Below, piece by piece: positions 1-9,712 of a DNA stretch of 64,000 nt; the stretch's first letter is position 1; each line of letters starts with the position of its first letter. The DNA is from Bacillota bacterium (GTDB lineage Bacteria; Bacillota; UBA4882; UBA8346): NCBI GenBank assembly GCA_023429995.1, contig JAEZCE010000052.1, forward strand, positions 124,001 to 188,000, given 5' to 3'. A model generated the notes under the pieces. The model saw only the letters and a program-made list of their open reading frames with translations. It did no database searches and was not told the origin of the DNA. A program made the translations under genes and the position numbers.

Positions 1-3000
1 AGGAAGTCAAAGACCATTTTCTTCGTGGCGATCAAGATTTGTTGACGGGGCTTAGCGGCACCCAAAAAACTTTGGCCTTAGCCGGTTTTATTGGCGAGGG
101 AAGCGGCAAATATTTGATCATCAGCTATAGTAACAGCCAGGCGGCCCGAATTGCAGCTGATCTCGAAGCTTTCATGGGCGGCGATCAAGTCGCTTATTTT
201 CCAGAGAACCAACTTTTGCCTCACGAAGAAGCCTATGAACCCGAGGTTACAGCCCAGCGTGTTGAGGCGCTGGGGCGGATTTTTAATTCAAAGCGGCTGA
301 TTGTGGTTACGGCTTGGGAAGCGCTGCAACGCCGGCTGATTCCTCCACAAAGATTTCTGGAGTTCACTCTGCCCATTAAGATTGGAATGGAATACGGCCT
401 TGATACCTTGTTATCCCGCTTAACCCGGATGGGTTATGAAAGGGTGGATCTTGTCCAATCGATTGGTCAGTTTAGTCAAAGAGGAGACTTGGTCGATATT
501 TTCCCGCTCAATCAAGACCAGCCGGTCCGTATTGAGTTTTTCGGGGACGAAATTGATTCGATCCGCGAGTTTACGGTGGAAGACCAAATTTCCACCCAGA
601 ATTTAAAAGAAATCTTGATTTTGCCGGCCCGGGAGGGTTTGTGGCCCCGGGAAGCATTGGAAGAATCACGCCCCAAAATTTTGGCTGATTTGGAAAAACA
701 GGTTGGAAAGCTGGAAGATATCGGGCGAGTTAATGAGGCGGAAGCTTTACGGGACAGGATTAATGAGGCCTTGGAAAGGTTAGCTGCCGGGCATCAGGTC
801 GCGGGCTCCGATCAATTCTTACCGTGGATCGAGCCCAATCTGGTATCTCTTTTAGATTATCTTCAAGATGCCAGGGTTATTTTAGACGAACCGGTTCGGG
901 GGAGAGATACTTATCATTCCTTAATGGAAGAAACCGTAGGTGTTCTAGGCAATTTCCTGGAAAAAGGGGTGGTTTTGCCTAAAGAACAAGAAATGCTAAT
1001 TCCCATCGACGAACTGGAAGCCGCCTTGTGGTTGAAAAAACCGTGGTCCTTGTCTCTGCTCGCCAAGACACCGAAAGGACTACCGGCATCCCATACTTTG
1101 ACTTTACCTTTAAAAACACCGCCGACGTTTCAAGGGAAATTCGAAATGTTCTCCTCGGAGTTATCCCTGTGGATTAAAGATCACCGAACCATAATCTTGG
1201 CAGTATCGGGAAAAGAAAAAGCCCGCCGCTTGAGAGAAGTCCTTCGGGAAGAAGGGATAACCTCGGTGGTCGTTGAGGAAGGAAACAAAGCGCCTCTGAG
1301 TGCGGGGACCGTCCGGATCCAAATTGCGGATTTGGAATCGGGTTTGGAATGGGTGCCGGGAAAATTAGTCATCCTTACCGAGACGGAAATTTACGGGAAA
1401 CAGAAGAAAAAAGTCCAGGCCCGTTTCCAGCAAGAAGGCAGCAAAATCAGCTCTTTTACCGACCTGAAGGTTGGCGATTATGTGGTTCATATCAATCACG
1501 GAATCGGCCGTTACATGGGTATCGAGACTTTGGAAATAGCCGGCGGTCACCGGGATTATCTCCGCGTGGAATATGCAGGGGAAGATCGTTTATTCGTGCC
1601 GACGGACCAAGTGAATTTGATTCAAAAGTTCATCGGAGTGGAAGACTCCCCCCCAAAAGTGAACAAATTGGGGGGAAATGATTGGCAAAAGGTTAAAACC
1701 AAGGTTAAAGAATCCTTGCGGGATATGGCCGATGGCTTGCTGCAACTCTATGCCCAACGGGAGGTCGCTCCGGGGATTGCTTTTGCTCCGGATACGGTTT
1801 GGCAACACGAATTTGAAGAAACCTTTTTTTATGAGGAGACTCCGGACCAACTGAGGGCGATCAATGAAATAAAAGGCGATATGGAGCGGCCAAAGCCAAT
1901 GGACCGTCTGCTTTGCGGCGATGTTGGTTATGGAAAAACCGAGGTTGCCATGCGTGCTGCTTTTAAAGCGGTTATGGACGGCAAACAGGTCGGAGTCTTA
2001 GTTCCGACCACGATTTTAGCCCAACAGCATTTTTTAACCTTTCGGGAACGTTTCGCGGGATTTCCGGTTAATATCAAAGTAATCAGCAGATTTCAAACGG
2101 TCAAGGAACAAGCTGCCGTTATTGAAGGCCTGCTTACCGGGGAAGTTGATTTGGTTATCGGTACCCATCGCTTAATTTCTAGCGATATTCACTTTAAAAA
2201 TTTGGGATTATTAATTGTCGACGAAGAACAACGTTTTGGAGTGGCCCACAAGGAAAGATTAAAGGAATTGCGAAAAAACGTGGACGTTTTGACGCTGACG
2301 GCTACCCCGATTCCGCGAACCCTGCATATGTCGTTGGCAGGGATTCGCGATATCAGTCTCATTGAAACTGCGCCTCAAGGACGGTATCCCATTCGCACCC
2401 ATGTACAGGAATATAACGAGGAAGTGATCCGGGAAGCGATTCAAAGAGAAATGGATCGCCAGGGCCAGGTGTATTTTGTATATAACCGGGTGGAAACCAT
2501 TGATAAAATGGCTTCCTATTTGCAAAATATACTTCCTAAGGCTCGGATCACTATTGCTCACGGCCAAATGGACGAGGATCAGCTGGAACGGGTGATGCTT
2601 GATTTTTATGATAACCAGGCCGATATTTTGGTTTGTACGACGATTATCGAAACCGGCCTGGATATTCCGAACGTTAATACTTTAATCGTCTATGATGCCG
2701 AACGTTTCGGATTGTCCCAGTTATACCAGCTGAGAGGCAGGGTTGGAAGAAGCAACCGGATCGCTCATGCTTACTTCTGTTACCGTAAGGATAAAGCGTT
2801 AACAGAAACGGCTGAAAAACGGTTGGGGGCTATCCGGGAATTCACGGAGCTTGGGTCGGGATTCAAAATCGCCATGAGGGATTTGGAAATCCGGGGAGCC
2901 GGTAATTTATTAGGGCCGGAACAGCACGGCCAAATCGCCGCGGTCGGTTTTGAATTATACTGCCGGTTGTTGGATGAGGCGATTCGCGAAAAGAAGGGGG

Positions 3001-3455
3001 AAATACCTCCGGAACTTCCCGAGCCGGTGATTGAGATTCCGGTGGATGCCTACATTCCGGTACAGTATATTCCAGATACCAAACAAAAGGTTGATATTTA
3101 TAAGAAAATCGCCGCGGCCAATACTTTGGAATCAGTAGAACTGGTGAATGATGAAATCATTGATCGATTCGGCAATCCCTTGGCGCCGGTTGCAAATTTG
3201 ATTGATATTACCCGTGTTAAGGCTTTGGCTAAGGAAATAGGATTTGCGTCCATCACCAAGGAGCGCACGGAGCTAATTGGCAAATTACATGTGGGACTCG
3301 CTGTTGATTATGAAAAAATACTGCAGATTTTACAAAAATATCGGAGTCACTTTAGATATCAAGTGGGGCGGCCCCCGGTTTTTCGATGGAAGACCAATTT
3401 ACCCGAATCCGATCTCTTAAAGATGGTTATTCACTCATTGCAGTCATTAAAATAG
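1..3455 (+). CDS. mfd: Mfd transcription-repair coupling factor (5' end outside window)
   Basis: Mfd is an ATP-driven translocase that pushes stalled RNA polymerase off DNA and recruits UvrA. The frame stays open to the left edge (the in-frame TTG at 39 is not the start; upstream codons read EVKDHFLRGDQD, as in Mfd N-termini), so roughly 20-30 residues are missing. Visible in order: a UvrB-like N-terminal module; a CarD/RNA-polymerase-interaction domain around residue 475 counted from position 39 (VGDYVVHINHGIGRYMGIE); an SF2 helicase with Walker A GDVGYGKTE near residue 627 and the Mfd-type DEEQ box (IVDEEQRFG) near 727; the motif QLRGRVGRS; and a TRCF C-terminal domain. Length agrees with the ~1150-1180 residue family. 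It ends at a bidirectional terminator. mfd followed closely by spoVT is the Bacillus order, here interrupted by one opposite-strand gene. Confidence 0.97.
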   Translation, partial: EVKDHFLRGDQDLLTGLSGTQKTLALAGFIGEGSGKYLIISYSNSQAARIAADLEAFMGGDQVAYFPENQLLPHEEAYEPEVTAQRVEALGRIFNSKRLIVVTAWEALQRRLIPPQRFLEFTLPIKIGMEYGLDTLLSRLTRMGYERVDLVQSIGQFSQRGDLVDIFPLNQDQPVRIEFFGDEIDSIREFTVEDQISTQNLKEILILPAREGLWPREALEESRPKILADLEKQVGKLEDIGRVNEAEALRDRINEALERLAAGHQVAGSDQFLPWIEPNLVSLLDYLQDARVILDEPVRGRDTYHSLMEETVGVLGNFLEKGVVLPKEQEMLIPIDELEAALWLKKPWSLSLLAKTPKGLPASHTLTLPLKTPPTFQGKFEMFSSELSLWIKDHRTIILAVSGKEKARRLREVLREEGITSVVVEEGNKAPLSAGTVRIQIADLESGLEWVPGKLVILTETEIYGKQKKKVQARFQQEGSKISSFTDLKVGDYVVHINHGIGRYMGIETLEIAGGHRDYLRVEYAGEDRLFVPTDQVNLIQKFIGVEDSPPKVNKLGGNDWQKVKTKVKESLRDMADGLLQLYAQREVAPGIAFAPDTVWQHEFEETFFYEETPDQLRAINEIKGDMERPKPMDRLLCGDVGYGKTEVAMRAAFKAVMDGKQVGVLVPTTILAQQHFLTFRERFAGFPVNIKVISRFQTVKEQAAVIEGLLTGEVDLVIGTHRLISSDIHFKNLGLLIVDEEQRFGVAHKERLKELRKNVDVLTLTATPIPRTLHMSLAGIRDISLIETAPQGRYPIRTHVQEYNEEVIREAIQREMDRQGQVYFVYNRVETIDKMASYLQNILPKARITIAHGQMDEDQLERVMLDFYDNQADILVCTTIIETGLDIPNVNTLIVYDAERFGLSQLYQLRGRVGRSNRIAHAYFCYRKDKALTETAEKRLGAIREFTELGSGFKIAMRDLEIRGAGNLLGPEQHGQIAAVGFELYCRLLDEAIREKKGEIPPELPEPVIEIPVDAYIPVQYIPDTKQKVDIYKKIAAANTLESVELVNDEIIDRFGNPLAPVANLIDITRVKALAKEIGFASITKERTELIGKLHVGLAVDYEKILQILQKYRSHFRYQVGRPPVFRWKTNLPESDLLKMVIHSLQSLK

Positions 3456-3469
3456 GATGAAACCTAGAA

Positions 3470-3496
3470 AAACCCCGTAAAGAACGGGGTTTTTTG
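3470..3496. terminator. Bidirectional intrinsic terminator between mfd and the O-antigen-ligase gene
   Basis: An 8-bp perfect stem (AACCCCGT at 3471-3478, ACGGGGTT at 3484-3491) with a 5-nt loop is followed by a T run on the plus strand and preceded by an A run. It can therefore end both convergent transcripts. Confidence 0.9.
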
Positions 3497-3511
3497 GTAT
3501 CAAATTCCTCT

Positions 3512-5401
3512 TTAGAGTTTTAAGGGGAATGTGGGATGATCTTTTGCCAACATTGACTTCATATAATCCGGGTTAAGTTTGAAACCGGTTTGGAATATTT
3601 TTAGCGATTCTTTTCTTCTGCCAAGCGACCATAAGGCTTTGGCCAATGAATAATCAATTTTATAATTGAGGGGGAATAAACGCAAAGCTTGCCGGTAATA
3701 GTGAACAGCCTTGGAAAAATGCCCCAGCCGCGCTTCGACTTGACCTATTAAAAATAGGGCTTCATAGCGGTCGGGGTTCCTTTTTACTGAATCTGACAGA
3801 AATGTATGGGCCTGGATTAAATACTGGAAAGCCAAGCCTCGCTGCTGACGTTTTTCACTTTCCCAGATAGCAGCCCGGAGGAGGCTTAAGCCATAACGGT
3901 ACCGATAATGGTAATTCCAGGGGGTAAGTGAAACAGCAGACCGGTAATGGGAAAATGCCTGTGGATAATGATGGTAACGGGTATCGTAAAAAGCTTTGGA
4001 ATAGTGGATATCGGCTTGAAGAATATTGAAGGATAAGACTCCCGACAGGACGACGATGATTCCTCCGGCAACAACCAGCGGTAGTTTCTTTAAAGCGACG
4101 GAATCCGACTTTGAGGGCGGTTTGGCCATTCCAAGCAATATTCCTAAATCAATCCAAAAAAGGAATGAATAATGAATCTGTGAATAATTGAGTTGGATAT
4201 AACATAAATAGCCGAAGACTGCCGACCAAAGAGCCGTTTTCTCGAAAGAGAGCCTTTCGCGAAAAAGCCCCAGTAAATTGGCTCCGATTAGCAATACCAC
4301 CAATAACCCCACATACGAACCTAAACCGATGATCCCTTGGGTGGCAAGGTAATGGAGAGTTTCATTATGGACTTGGCGTAAGTCCCGTTCGGGTCCCCAG
4401 AAATTCAGCGCTGCGATGCTTTGGAGACGGTGAAAATTAACTTGGAACGAACCGATACCATAACCCAGCCATGGGGCTTCCTTAAAACTTTTCCATGCCG
4501 TTGACCATATTAAAGCCCGTCCACTGTCATTGCCTTGGGTGATAGAGGATACCCTGGAATCGATATTATAATCTCTAGAATATTGGGGCTGAAAACCGGT
4601 GCAGATTTTGCTGGTAAAAAAACCAAGGATAATGATAGCAAACACCCAGAGCACAAACTGGCAGTCTTTTTTAGATACCGCTTTTTTGAGAAAGCGTAAA
4701 TACGCTTGATAACATAATGGAAAAAGTCCAAATAAAAATCCAAGCCAGGCTGAGCGGGAAAAGCTTAAGAACAAGGCCATGACCGCCGCATATAAGCAGC
4801 CACCTATGAGAATGCTGCCGGGTTTGGGGTAAAACCTCTTGAATTCATAGAATACGATTGGAATGGAGAGAACCAAAAAAGCGCCTAAGGCGTTAGGATC
4901 ACCCAGTAGACTTTTGACGCGGCTCAAATCCGTTTGACCCGTTTCTAAACCCAGGGGATCTCCGAATAAATACTGAAATATCCCGTATAGGCTCAAAAAA
5001 AAGACCGATATCAAAATTATACCCCGGAATAAGGAACGACTCTGGTCACCCTGGATAAAAAGATAACTGGCGAGAAAGAAAATGATAAAGCCGATTTGTA
5101 CGAAAAGAGACTCCGATTGTCCATAAGCTCCGAATAAGCCGGATGAAATATCATTTAAGCGGACGGTCTGCCAAATTTGGATGGCCATAAAGAAACCTAT
5201 CGCCCCGGTAATATTTTTCGGTAAAGAGACCAGTGGACGGTAATGGAGAAGGACTCCACAAAGAATGAAGGCCACAGCGAGATAAAATAAGGCTATTTTC
5301 GGAATCCCGAAGGGATCGAAGGTCTTGGTAGAAAAAGCAAAGGGGATTAATAAACTGTATGCGAGTAGTGCTTTGAGAGGCCAGTTCTTCAAAAAATTCA
5401 C
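3512..5401 (-). CDS. O-antigen ligase/polymerase-like membrane protein with C-terminal TPRs
   Basis: A 629-residue polytopic membrane protein of the Wzy_C/O-antigen ligase (WaaL-like) superfamily. The first ~440 residues alternate hydrophobic helices. The large periplasmic loop contains GYGIGSFQVNFHR and RQVHNETLHYLATQG, the histidine-containing pattern typical of this family, followed by further TM segments. About residues 475-620 form TPR-like helices (for example EALFLIGQVEARLGHFSKAV), a common arrangement in Gram-positive and diderm members. Such proteins transfer or polymerise surface polysaccharide on undecaprenyl-diphosphate carriers. No glycosyltransferases lie nearby, so the polymer is unknown. 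It is convergent to mfd and separated from spoVT by a 494-bp gap with a small mobile element. Confidence 0.85.
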   Translation of the reverse strand: MNFLKNWPLKALLAYSLLIPFAFSTKTFDPFGIPKIALFYLAVAFILCGVLLHYRPLVSLPKNITGAIGFFMAIQIWQTVRLNDISSGLFGAYGQSESLFVQIGFIIFFLASYLFIQGDQSRSLFRGIILISVFFLSLYGIFQYLFGDPLGLETGQTDLSRVKSLLGDPNALGAFLVLSIPIVFYEFKRFYPKPGSILIGGCLYAAVMALFLSFSRSAWLGFLFGLFPLCYQAYLRFLKKAVSKKDCQFVLWVFAIIILGFFTSKICTGFQPQYSRDYNIDSRVSSITQGNDSGRALIWSTAWKSFKEAPWLGYGIGSFQVNFHRLQSIAALNFWGPERDLRQVHNETLHYLATQGIIGLGSYVGLLVVLLIGANLLGLFRERLSFEKTALWSAVFGYLCYIQLNYSQIHYSFLFWIDLGILLGMAKPPSKSDSVALKKLPLVVAGGIIVVLSGVLSFNILQADIHYSKAFYDTRYHHYPQAFSHYRSAVSLTPWNYHYRYRYGLSLLRAAIWESEKRQQRGLAFQYLIQAHTFLSDSVKRNPDRYEALFLIGQVEARLGHFSKAVHYYRQALRLFPLNYKIDYSLAKALWSLGRRKESLKIFQTGFKLNPDYMKSMLAKDHPTFPLKL

Positions 5402-5580
5402 CTCAACCAGTGGGTCATAAACAGGAAGATCTTGTTATTTATTGGCTAGAGTTAGGAAAAACCCTTTTTCAATGTTCGAAAATTTCAAAGATTAGGGAGT
5501 GAAATTGATTTCGTTTTATGAATGGAGGGAGAATGTATAATTTGATAAATGGACATTTTAATATCAACACTTCTATCTCG

Positions 5581-5693
5581 GGCTGTCTCTAAAGGAAATT
5601 TTACTATCAGGAAATACAATATATTGAAACCAATATATTCGACGAAGCTATATATTGTATTTCTTATTGAAGTCAATGGTTTTTTAGACAGCC
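5581..5693. mobile_element. MITE-like element with GGCTGTCT terminal inverted repeats (copy 1)
   Basis: The 494-bp gap between the O-antigen-ligase gene and spoVT holds a 113-bp element ending in perfect 8-bp inverted repeats GGCTGTCT (5581-5588) and AGACAGCC (5686-5693). A second perfect 14-bp inverted repeat lies inside (GAAATACAATATAT at 5611-5624, its complement at 5650-5663). It has no coding capacity. The ends resemble termini of several Firmicute IS families (IS1182-like), suggesting a non-autonomous derivative. No clear target-site duplication is visible. A relative lies at 57227-57330. Confidence 0.65.
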
Positions 5694-5749
5694 TCCGACC
5701 GTTCATTGAGGCTTCAGGGGTGATATCAAATTGAATTAAAGTGGAAAAA

Positions 5750-5780
5750 TGAATAAAAAAAGTGACTCGGCTATATACTA
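5750..5780 (+). promoter_or_regulatory. Candidate sporulation-sigma (SigF/SigG-type) promoter of spoVT
   Basis: GAATA (5751-5755) and TATACTA (5774-5780) are separated by 18 bp, close to the SigG pattern GnATA / CATnnTA. In Bacillus, spoVT is SigG-dependent. It lies about 115 bp upstream of the start codon. Assigned by eye only. Confidence 0.35.
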
Positions 5781-5895
5781 TCAATAAAGGTAGAAGTGGG
5801 TTTTTACCAGGTCTACACTAATTACACGGGTGGCAGGACCTCTGACACCAGGTAAGTAAAAATGAAAAAGTCCGAAAAAAAGGAGGGAATGGGGG

Positions 5896-6459
5896 ATGAA
5901 GGCGACCGGAATTGTTCGGCGGATCGATGATCTTGGCCGGGTGGTCATCCCCAAAGAAATCCGTAGAACGCTGCGGATTCGAGAGGGCGACCCGTTAGAG
6001 ATTTTCGTTGATCGGGAGGGGGAAGTTATCCTAAAAAAATACTCCCCGATCGGTGAGTTAGGAGATTTCGCCAAGGAATATGCTGACTCCCTTTACGAGT
6101 CGACCGGACATATAGCTTGTATTGCCGATAGAGATATGGTAATTGCGGTATCGGGAGCTCCTAAAAAAGAGTTTTTAGATAAACCGATCTCTAAGGCAGT
6201 GGAAAAGGCCATTGAAGAACGAAAAGTTATTTTAATGCCTAAGCCGGGGGAACACAAGTATTGTGATGCCTGCCCTGTTAAAGAAGAAGAAGGAAAATGT
6301 AAGTTTAGTTCTCAAGTTATTGCACCCATTATTTCTGAAGGCGATCCAATCGGCGCAGTAATTTTATCCAGCAAGGAGCCTACAGTGACGATGGGAGATA
6401 TGGAAGTAAAAATCGCCGAAACTGCTGCCGGATTTTTGGCAAAACAAATGGAACAATAA
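5896..6459 (+). CDS. spoVT: Stage V sporulation protein T (AbrB-family regulator)
   Basis: A 187-residue DNA-binding regulator of late forespore genes. Residues 1-50 form the AbrB/SpoVT swapped-hairpin domain (MKATGIVRRIDDLGRVVIPK), and residues ~55-187 are the GAF-like domain that sets SpoVT apart from shorter AbrB proteins. The ATG is preceded by AGGAGGG at good spacing. Length and sequence match Bacillus and Clostridium SpoVT throughout. It is the clearest sign in the window that the organism sporulates. A bidirectional terminator follows. Confidence 0.96.
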   Translation: MKATGIVRRIDDLGRVVIPKEIRRTLRIREGDPLEIFVDREGEVILKKYSPIGELGDFAKEYADSLYESTGHIACIADRDMVIAVSGAPKKEFLDKPISKAVEKAIEERKVILMPKPGEHKYCDACPVKEEEGKCKFSSQVIAPIISEGDPIGAVILSSKEPTVTMGDMEVKIAETAAGFLAKQMEQ

Positions 6460-6480
6460 AAGAAAAATCCGTTTTCAGGC

Positions 6481-6507
6481 AAAAAAGTGGGGAACCCCCA
6501 CTTTTTC
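6481..6507. terminator. Bidirectional terminator after spoVT
   Basis: GTGGGG (6487-6492) pairs with CCCCAC (6496-6501) and is flanked by an A run on the left and a T run on the right. It can end spoVT and the convergent small gene at 6507-6896. Confidence 0.85.
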
Positions 6508-6896
6508 TATTTTATTTCTTCCTCTTCCTCCGCTATTTCTTTTTTGGCCATATTGGTTGGAGGCACTGATGATAGGGGGGGTGGCGGGGTTTTGGTTTCT
6601 TGGCCGGATAACATGGTGAGGATGGATGGAAGAATTTCCCTCAGGCCGCTGTTTTCGATCTTGGGTGCCAGCTGTTTTAGAATGCTTAAGGGATCATTGG
6701 TATTGGAACTGGATGATTTATTATTCCCAAAGTTGACAAAAAACGAAAGCAGTTGTTTTCCGGGTTCAGAGAGTAACGGCGTAATAATTGAAAGATAGGT
6801 TATATCGCTTGCCGCTAAAAACGGATGGGTTTTTGTTTCTGAGAGTTCCTTGGGTTGTGAAGGAACGATTGGCTCCTCCCGATGATGGTGTCCCAT
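6507..6896 (-). CDS. Hypothetical small protein, 129 aa
   Basis: I do not recognise this protein. The start is supported by AAGGAGG five bases before the ATG, and the gene ends at a shared terminator, so it is probably real. It begins MGHHHREE, has a hydrophobic, possibly helical segment near residues 30-55 (SIITPLLSEPGKQLLSFFVNF), a serine/asparagine-rich linker, a second helical segment, and ends in a proline stretch and an acidic tail (EEEEEIK). No signal peptide or clear TM helix. The opposite-strand frame at 6487-6798 lacks a ribosome binding site and is taken as a shadow. Confidence 0.7.
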   Translation of the reverse strand: MGHHHREEPIVPSQPKELSETKTHPFLAASDITYLSIITPLLSEPGKQLLSFFVNFGNNKSSSSNTNDPLSILKQLAPKIENSGLREILPSILTMLSGQETKTPPPPLSSVPPTNMAKKEIAEEEEEIK

Positions 6897-7179
6897 TTTA
6901 GCCTCCTTATTTGACTTACTCTAATTCCGTGGCGCTTCAATGCAGGTTAAAGATTTATATTAATGTATGTGTCTTATTCCCTATTGGGAACCGCTGAATA
7001 ATCGAAATGAAGGATTAAACAAGGAAAAATAATGAAAATGGCGAAATAATTTTTCAAGCTGCGGATTTTTAATCTGCGGTATCCATCATAAGGCAGCGTA
7101 GATATTGTTTATTTCAACCATATATTGGGCAAGGTTAGAATCCCTTGGCTTAGGTTAGCCGATGAATAATGGAGATAAA

Positions 7180-7893
7180 ATGAAGGAATCAACGGACGCA
7201 AGCCCGATACGCCCTATTCGCAGTAGTGAAGACGGCTTATTGCAATTAAAACGTTGTTATCAATTGAAACAAGTGGAATTGAAAATAAACAGCCGGAAAA
7301 TTTCCCTTACGAAAGTTTCCAATATTGACGACTTATTGGAACGCGCGGTCAGTGCCGACGAAATCCCATTTTGGGCTGAATTGTGGCCTTCTTCGATCGG
7401 ATTAGCCCATTATATATTCGATCATCAGAAAGATTTGAAAGGGAAAGATTTATTGGAATTGGGATCGGGTGTTGGTTTATCGGGTATTGCAGCTAAAATG
7501 GCCGGAGGGCAGGTTGTTCAATCGGACTTTTCGATAGAGGCTCTAAAGTTCACCGAGGTCAATTGTTTACAAAACCAGGTTTCTGCTGACAAGCTGTTAT
7601 TAGCCGATTGGCGGAATTTCCCTCGGGAAATCACCGGATTTGAATGGATTATTGGCGCGGATATTCTCTATGAAAAGACATTACACCAGAGTCTGATGGA
7701 TATCTTTACCCAGATGCTGAAATCGGAGGGGATAGTATTGCTGGCCGATCCGGGGCGAACCTACGCCAAGGATTTCATGGCCCAAATGGTTTCATCCGGA
7801 TGGCGGGTCCGGCAATCCGTATATCCCGTTGAATATGAAGAACATGCTTATTCCGTTGATATTTACCAACTGCAAAGAGGTGGAACTGGTTAG
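7180..7893 (+). CDS. Class I SAM-dependent methyltransferase (nicotinamide N-methylase/METTL-like)
   Basis: A Rossmann-fold methyltransferase of the COG3897/Methyltransf_16 type. It has PFWAELWPSS, typical of this group, then motif I LLELGSGVGLSG, an acidic SAM-ribose region (QSDFS) and a D-I-L-Y motif (GADILYE) near the active site. I start it at ATG 7180 because GGAG lies five bases upstream; the ATG at 7162 has a poor site. Protein-lysine or small-molecule targets are both known in this superfamily, so the substrate is open. Confidence 0.85.
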   Translation: MKESTDASPIRPIRSSEDGLLQLKRCYQLKQVELKINSRKISLTKVSNIDDLLERAVSADEIPFWAELWPSSIGLAHYIFDHQKDLKGKDLLELGSGVGLSGIAAKMAGGQVVQSDFSIEALKFTEVNCLQNQVSADKLLLADWRNFPREITGFEWIIGADILYEKTLHQSLMDIFTQMLKSEGIVLLADPGRTYAKDFMAQMVSSGWRVRQSVYPVEYEEHAYSVDIYQLQRGGTG

Positions 7894-7950
7894 TTCCGAC
7901 CACGTTATATCTTATATCGATGATACCATCCATGGAGTCAATATTTATCC

Positions 7951-8000
7951 GGGCCAATTTTGGCAATCCAATGGCGAGCGCCTCCGGTGGCCCCTTTTTT
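7951..8000 (+). terminator. Possible terminator after the methyltransferase gene
   Basis: GGGCCA (7951-7956) and TGGCCC (7988-7993) can pair around a loop that itself contains GGCGagCGCC, followed by six T residues (7995-8000). The long loop makes this a moderate call. Confidence 0.4.
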
Positions 8001-8041
8001 CAAATATCATTTAAGATAGATTTCAGCGGAGGAAGGTAAAA

Positions 8042-9220
8042 GTGAATTTATTTAGTGCTGATTCCAGTGATGAGCAAAAGAGGATTTCTCTTTATTTAGT
8101 TGGAATTATTTCGGGGATTATCGGGGCTCTCTTGATTGTTGTGGCCATCAAATTTACTGGTTTAGGCTCTGCATTGGTAAATCCGCCTCTGAGTCCTACG
8201 CCGCAGCCAATGCCTCATCAGGTGCAGCCTTTAACGATAAATAATTATGAAAAAGCGACGATTCATGTTGTTCAGCAAACCAGACCTTCGGTGGTCATGA
8301 TTACCACCAGTACACTGGTAGCGGATTTTGATTTTTTTACCGGTCCTGAAGTTAAAAAGGTTCAGGGATTGGGATCAGGGGTTGTCTATCGTGCGGATGG
8401 TTATATATTAACCAATGATCACGTATTGGTCAATAATTCCCGGATGGCCAGCCGGATTATGGTGGTCTTGGCCAATGGGAAGTCATATCGGGCTAAAATC
8501 GTTGGAGTGGACTCTCAAACCGATTTGGCTGTTCTGAAGATTGATGCCGCCAACTTAGCCGTCCCGGAGTGGGGAGATTCGAATCAACTCCAAGTTGGCC
8601 AGATGGCTATCGCAATTGGTAATCCGCTGGCTGAAAATTTGAATAATACGGTCACTGTGGGCGTAATCAGTGCTATCGGACGGAATGTGATGCTAAGTGG
8701 AGATCGCCATCTCCGGAATATGATTCAGACGGATGCATCCATTAATCCGGGGAACTCCGGGGGGCCGTTACTTGACAGCAACGGAAAAATTATCGGTATT
8801 AATAATGCTATAGCGGTTGGATCCCAGGGGATCGGTTTTGCGATTCCCAGCAATACAGTCCAATATGTGGCCGACCAGTTGATTGGCAAAGGTTATGTGG
8901 CAAGGCCCGGGCTGGGCATTTCATATATTCATTTTACACCGGAGAATGTGGAGGATCTGGAAAGTTATATCCGGCGGGATCTCTCGGTAGATTACGGTTT
9001 ATTGATTGCTACAGTGATCAAAGGCAGTCCTGCTGAAAAAGGCGATTTGCTGCCCGGAGATATTGTAGTAAAAGTCAACAATGCATGGGTCAAAGATGAA
9101 GATTTAATTCGAAGTATGATTGGTAAATATCCGGTAGGAACCAAGTTGCGGATCGACTATTACCGCGGTTCGCAGTTAAAGCATACTACGGTTGAAATTG
9201 GCGAGATCAAAGGAAAATAA
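8042..9220 (+). CDS. htrA: HtrA/DegP-like membrane-anchored serine protease with PDZ domain
   Basis: Extracytoplasmic quality-control protease. One N-terminal TM helix (about residues 17-38), then a proline-rich linker, a trypsin-like domain with the full triad (H127 in TNDHV, D161 in DLAVLKID, S239 in GNSGGPL) and a C-terminal PDZ domain (KGSPAEKGDLLPGDIVV). Starts at GTG with GGAGGAAGG upstream. It is followed with no gap by rlmH (TAA then ATG), the same pairing as Bacillus yyxA-yydA. Confidence 0.95.
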   Translation: MNLFSADSSDEQKRISLYLVGIISGIIGALLIVVAIKFTGLGSALVNPPLSPTPQPMPHQVQPLTINNYEKATIHVVQQTRPSVVMITTSTLVADFDFFTGPEVKKVQGLGSGVVYRADGYILTNDHVLVNNSRMASRIMVVLANGKSYRAKIVGVDSQTDLAVLKIDAANLAVPEWGDSNQLQVGQMAIAIGNPLAENLNNTVTVGVISAIGRNVMLSGDRHLRNMIQTDASINPGNSGGPLLDSNGKIIGINNAIAVGSQGIGFAIPSNTVQYVADQLIGKGYVARPGLGISYIHFTPENVEDLESYIRRDLSVDYGLLIATVIKGSPAEKGDLLPGDIVVKVNNAWVKDEDLIRSMIGKYPVGTKLRIDYYRGSQLKHTTVEIGEIKGK

Positions 9221-9712
9221 ATGGCTCGGATTCGAATCATTGCAGTGGGGAAGTTGAAGGAAAAATATTGGCAAGAGGCTCAGATGGAATATTTGAAACG
9301 GTTGAAACCCTATATTCATCTGGAACTTGTGGAAATTGGCGATTCGCCTTGCCCCGACGGAGCAAACGCAAACGCGCGCGGGGCTCAGGAACAACAAGTC
9401 AGGGAACGGGAAGGGTTGGCGATTCAGAGTTTGCTTCACTCTAAAGAGTATTTGGTAACACTGGATCGTCAAGGCAAAGAATTGTCTTCCCTGGAGTTGG
9501 CATCTTTTTTGAATGAACGCGCTCTTTCCGGCGAGCCGCTGACCTTTGTGATTGGCGGGTCGCTGGGATTGCCCGATGAATTCATTAAAAAAGCCAATCT
9601 CAATTGGAGCTTTGGAAAACTGACCTTCCCCCATCAGTTGTTCCGGGTGATGCTATTGGAGCAGATTTATCGGGGGTGTAAGATTAATAGGGGAGAACCG
9701 TATCATAAGTAA
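9221..9712 (+). CDS. rlmH: 23S rRNA pseudouridine-1915 N3-methyltransferase RlmH
   Basis: SPOUT-class methyltransferase acting on helix 69 of 23S rRNA. 163 residues; SAM-binding knot FVIGGSLGLPDEF and conserved end FPHQLFRVMLLEQIYRG...GEPYHK. The start overlaps the end of htrA and uses AAGGA within it. The C-terminal codons for GEPYHK and the bases just after the stop are repeated, with changes, at several downstream sites. In staphylococci this same 3' end (orfX) is the SCC attachment site, so this gene likely marks the left edge of an island. Confidence 0.97.
   Translation: MARIRIIAVGKLKEKYWQEAQMEYLKRLKPYIHLELVEIGDSPCPDGANANARGAQEQQVREREGLAIQSLLHSKEYLVTLDRQGKELSSLELASFLNERALSGEPLTFVIGGSLGLPDEFIKKANLNWSFGKLTFPHQLFRVMLLEQIYRGCKINRGEPYHK

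Noticed and set aside
5549..5734. 61-aa frame in the gap before spoVT
   Set aside because: It lies entirely across the MITE-like inverted repeats.
6487..6798. 103-aa plus-strand frame opposite the small hypothetical gene
   Set aside because: It starts inside a terminator and has no ribosome binding site; the minus-strand frame has a strong one.
7829..8014. 61-aa frame overlapping the methyltransferase end
   Set aside because: Shadow of the real gene running into a possible terminator; no ribosome binding site.
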